Below, in pieces: positions 13,705 through 15,529 of a stretch of DNA of 15,529 nucleotides; the stretch's first letter is position 1, and the number at the start of each line of letters is the position of its first letter. The DNA comes from an uncultured Bacilli bacterium (GTDB taxonomy: Bacteria; Bacillota_I; Bacilli_A; RF39; UBA660): NCBI GenBank assembly GCA_905236935.1, contig CAJOQL010000029.1:1-15529 (forward strand), written 5' to 3'. Position numbers and translations under genes: made by a program. Below the pieces are notes generated by a model that was given only the letters and a program-made list of their open reading frames with translations, was not told the origin of the DNA and made no database searches.

Positions 13705-13733
13705 ATTTTACTATAATTAATTAGCAAAAACAA
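13705..13733 (-). promoter_or_regulatory. Promoter of the phosphorelay operon
   Basis: On the minus strand, TTGTTT (13733-13728), a 17-base spacer, then TAAAAT (13710-13705), about 25 bases before the HPt start. It lies between the spoIVB terminator and the HPt gene, so the relay operon can be expressed independently of spoIVB. Confidence 0.6.
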
Positions 13734-13770
13734 GGGATTAAACATTAGTTAAAATATACGTTTAAGCAAA

Positions 13771-13809
13771 AAAATAAGGCTTTTATTATCCCAATTATAG
13801 CCTTATTTT
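13771..13809. terminator. Terminator of spoIVB
   Basis: AAAATAAGGC (13771-13780) pairs with GCCTTATTTT (13800-13809) around a 19-base AT-rich loop. T-runs flank it on both strands. It begins right after the spoIVB stop codon on the minus strand. Confidence 0.8.
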
Positions 13810-13813
13810 TTTA

Positions 13814-14782
13814 TTAATTTAAAGATTTTTCTCCCTCTTCTAACATATTTACAATTGAAATACCATATCCCGTAATAGGATTATCAACTATTACATGAGT
13901 AACTGCCCCAATAATTTTATCATCTTGAATTATAGGACTTCCACTCATTCCTTGAACAATTCCCCCAGTTTTATTAATCAAATCTTTGCTTGTTATTTCA
14001 AAATGAATATTTTTAACATCTCCAGAACTTATACGATCTATTTTTATTTCATATTTTTCAATTTTTTCATTATTTAAAACTGTATATATATAGGCCGTAC
14101 CTTCTTTAATATCTTTAAGTGTTCCTACTTTCATTGTGCCAAGTCCCGATATATCTTTTTCATAAATTCCATAAATACCTTTTTTAGTATTCTTATTTAT
14201 CGTACCATATTTTTCATTAGAATAGAATTTAGCATTTTTAGTTCCTGCATAACCTTTAATACTTTTATCAATACTAGTAATGCTACTTCTAAAAATATAT
14301 CCACTTCTGACCTCAACTAATGCACCAGATGCACTATCAGCAATTTCATGCCCTAAAGCGCCAAATATTTTAGTTTCTGGATCAATATAACTTAAAGTAC
14401 CAATCCCCGTAATGCTATCTTTAACATATAAACCAGTTTTATATTTACCATCAACTTTTATTAATTCAAAATCACTCTCAATTAACTTTCCATTTCTTCT
14501 AATAGTTAAGTTTACTTTATTATTATTATTAAGACTATTTTCTATTTCTTTTACTAATTCATCAATACTATTAACAGTTTTATTATTTACCATTAAAATA
14601 GTATCTCCTATTTTTAATTTATTTTTATTAAATTTATTATTTATTTTATAAAATCCAATTATCATTACCCCATTACTATTAACTTCTATTCCTAAAGATG
14701 TACCTCCTGGAATTATATAATCAGAGTATCCAAGTACATTAAAAGGAAACATCAAAATTAAAAATATTAGGAACTTTTTCAT
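13814..14782 (-). CDS. spoIVB: SpoIVB-type S55 serine peptidase (PDZ domain)
   Basis: SpoIVB is a secreted serine protease made in the forespore. In Bacillus it cleaves SpoIVFA and so starts pro-sigma-K processing in the mother cell. The protein is 322 residues, shorter than Bacillus SpoIVB as I recall it. It has a signal/anchor (about 1-18), a PDZ domain (about 25-105, with KIGDTILMVNNKTV) and the S55 peptidase domain. Hallmarks are FGALGHEIAD with catalytic H145, TGGIVQGMSGSPIIQ with catalytic S280, and IGAVTHVIVDNPITGYGISI (291-310). The Asp I recall 15 residues before the Ser is here Ser265 (EITSKDL), with Asp267 two residues on. AGGTGAT precedes the ATG. The gene lies after xseB, as in a shortened Bacillus xseA-...-recN-spoIVB region, but no spo0A follows. 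Confidence 0.93.
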   Translation of the reverse strand: MKKFLIFLILMFPFNVLGYSDYIIPGGTSLGIEVNSNGVMIIGFYKINNKFNKNKLKIGDTILMVNNKTVNSIDELVKEIENSLNNNNKVNLTIRRNGKLIESDFELIKVDGKYKTGLYVKDSITGIGTLSYIDPETKIFGALGHEIADSASGALVEVRSGYIFRSSITSIDKSIKGYAGTKNAKFYSNEKYGTINKNTKKGIYGIYEKDISGLGTMKVGTLKDIKEGTAYIYTVLNNEKIEKYEIKIDRISSGDVKNIHFEITSKDLINKTGGIVQGMSGSPIIQDDKIIGAVTHVIVDNPITGYGISIVNMLEEGEKSLN

Positions 14783-14816
14783 AATATCACCTAATATTAT
14801 TATGGCATAATATAAT

Positions 14817-14842
14817 AAAAAAAGATAACCAATTACTGGTTA
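14817..14842 (-). terminator. Terminator of xseAB
   Basis: On the minus strand, TAACCA, loop GTAAT, TGGTTA (14842-14826), then TCT and a T-run (to 14817). The xseB stop codon sits inside the hairpin. The stem is only 6 bp, so it may be leaky and let some transcription reach spoIVB, about 35 bases on. Confidence 0.65.
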
Positions 14843-15057
14843 CTTTCAGCATCAAAATCCTTTAAATCACCATTTTCAGATAAAATTTTATTAACTTTAT
14901 CAGTGGCATTATTTAATTTATCACTACATATTTTAACTAGCTTCATCGCATTTGTATATTCATCTATAGCTGCCTCTAATGGTGTTTCTCCAGATTCTAA
15001 CTTTTTTAATATTTCTTCAAGTTCATTAAGTGCTTCTTCAAATGTTTTTTCTTCCAT
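14833..15057 (-). CDS. xseB: Exodeoxyribonuclease VII small subunit
   Basis: A 74-residue acidic helical protein with the XseB signature: TFEEALNELEEILKKLESGE, TPLEAAIDEYTNAMKLVKIC, then a variable tail. It binds the XseA large subunit in multiple copies and activates exonuclease VII, which degrades single-stranded DNA from both ends. The start ATG overlaps the xseA stop by one base (TAATG), so translation is coupled and subunit ratio can be set at this junction. Its length and position after xseA are normal. Confidence 0.95.
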   Translation of the reverse strand: MEEKTFEEALNELEEILKKLESGETPLEAAIDEYTNAMKLVKICSDKLNNATDKVNKILSENGDLKDFDAESNQ

Positions 15058-15529
15058 TACATAATCTCCTTTACTTCTGCTTTAATTTCTCCTTGATGGA
15101 ATTTAATTGATATTTTATCTTTAACTTTTAAATCTTTAGTATCTTTAATTATCATATCATTTAATTTTACTAATGAATAACCTTTACTTAGAATATTTAA
15201 AGGATTCACTAAATTTAAACTATTTATTATAAATTCAATTTTATGATTGGCATTAATTAAAGTTTTATCTATTAAATTATTTAGTTTTATTGTATTTTCA
15301 TTTAAAATGCTTTTTTTATTAATTATAATATTTTGAGGATTAATTGATTTTATATTAGCAGTTTGAACCTCTAAATGTCTTTTATTTTCATTTAAAATAT
15401 TAATAATATTATGATTCAAATTATCAATTATTTTATCTAATTTTTGCTCTTTTAATTCATATAAACTCATAGGATTTTTTAATATAAATGAATTTTTTAA
15501 TCCTTTAAGTTCAATAAATTTACTATTTA
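15057..15529 (-). CDS. xseA: Exodeoxyribonuclease VII large subunit, C-terminal part (5' end outside window)
   Basis: The frame is open on the minus strand from base 15529 to TAA at 15059-15057, giving about 157 residues. XseA is normally more than 400 residues, so the N-terminal OB-fold and most of the catalytic domain lie beyond the window. The Met at 15470 is internal. The visible part is a long helical region with repeated LNENxxxL-type segments, which forms the XseA coiled coil that binds XseB. It is followed by the C-terminal beta domain with NPLNILSKGYSLVKLND, DLKVKDKISIKF and HQGEIKAEVKEI, typical of the end of XseA. The gene is translationally coupled to xseB. Confidence 0.92.
   Translation of the reverse strand, partial: NSKFIELKGLKNSFILKNPMSLYELKEQKLDKIIDNLNHNIINILNENKRHLEVQTANIKSINPQNIIINKKSILNENTIKLNNLIDKTLINANHKIEFIINSLNLVNPLNILSKGYSLVKLNDMIIKDTKDLKVKDKISIKFHQGEIKAEVKEIM

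Noticed and set aside
14798..14804. CATAATA upstream of spoIVB as a sigma-G -10 box
   Set aside because: It fits the CATnnTA pattern, but the start site would fall on the ribosome binding site and no convincing -35 lies at the right distance. In sequence this AT-rich it is probably chance.

Overview
The window is very AT-rich and reads as a low-GC Bacillota genome, most likely a gut-type Bacilli or Erysipelotrichia-like lineage with compact gene spacing. Two gene runs match orders known from Bacillus: ireB-ruvX-DUF1292-mltG, and xseA-xseB-...-spoIVB. TGA ends ireB at the expected family length and Trp is read from TGG, so the standard bacterial code applies rather than the mycoplasma code. 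A full-length SpoIVB protease suggests a spore former or a recent descendant of one. The taxonomic placement is inference.

Layout. 1-525 (+): C-terminal part of an endonuclease/exonuclease/phosphatase family enzyme. 559-2583 (-): ireB, ruvX, a DUF1292 gene and mltG, a tightly packed operon sharing a convergent terminator with the first gene. 2584-3117: an apparently gene-free gap that holds the most unusual object here. It has two convergent near-consensus promoters (about 2737-2765 on + and 3019-3048 on -), a 26-residue basic-plus-hydrophobic peptide ORF (2853-2933, -) with a strong ribosome binding site, and a short antisense RNA gene ending in a UUCG-capped terminator. Both RNAs begin with the same sequence blocks. 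This is the architecture of a type I toxin-antitoxin locus, but I do not recognise the family. 3118-6909 (-): a very long MMPL/RND-type exporter fused to a second secreted coiled-coil domain. It diverges from a TetR-family regulator (7094-7651, +) across a gap with two tandem dyad operators. 7753-7829 (+): tRNA-His with its own promoter and terminator.

7916-13679 (-) is a four-gene phosphorelay operon: an HPt protein, a response regulator with a PAS-like N-terminus and a degenerate HD-GYP-like output domain, and two 7-TM hybrid histidine kinases, the first of which has a degenerate ATP-binding domain. Together they hold every part of a His-Asp-His-Asp relay. The operon lies directly downstream of spoIVB (13814-14782), where spo0A sits in Bacillus. 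14833-15529 (-): xseB and the C-terminal part of xseA (exonuclease VII), running off the window edge.

Terminators are economical. At mltG, the last kinase gene and xseB the stop codon lies inside the terminator hairpin.
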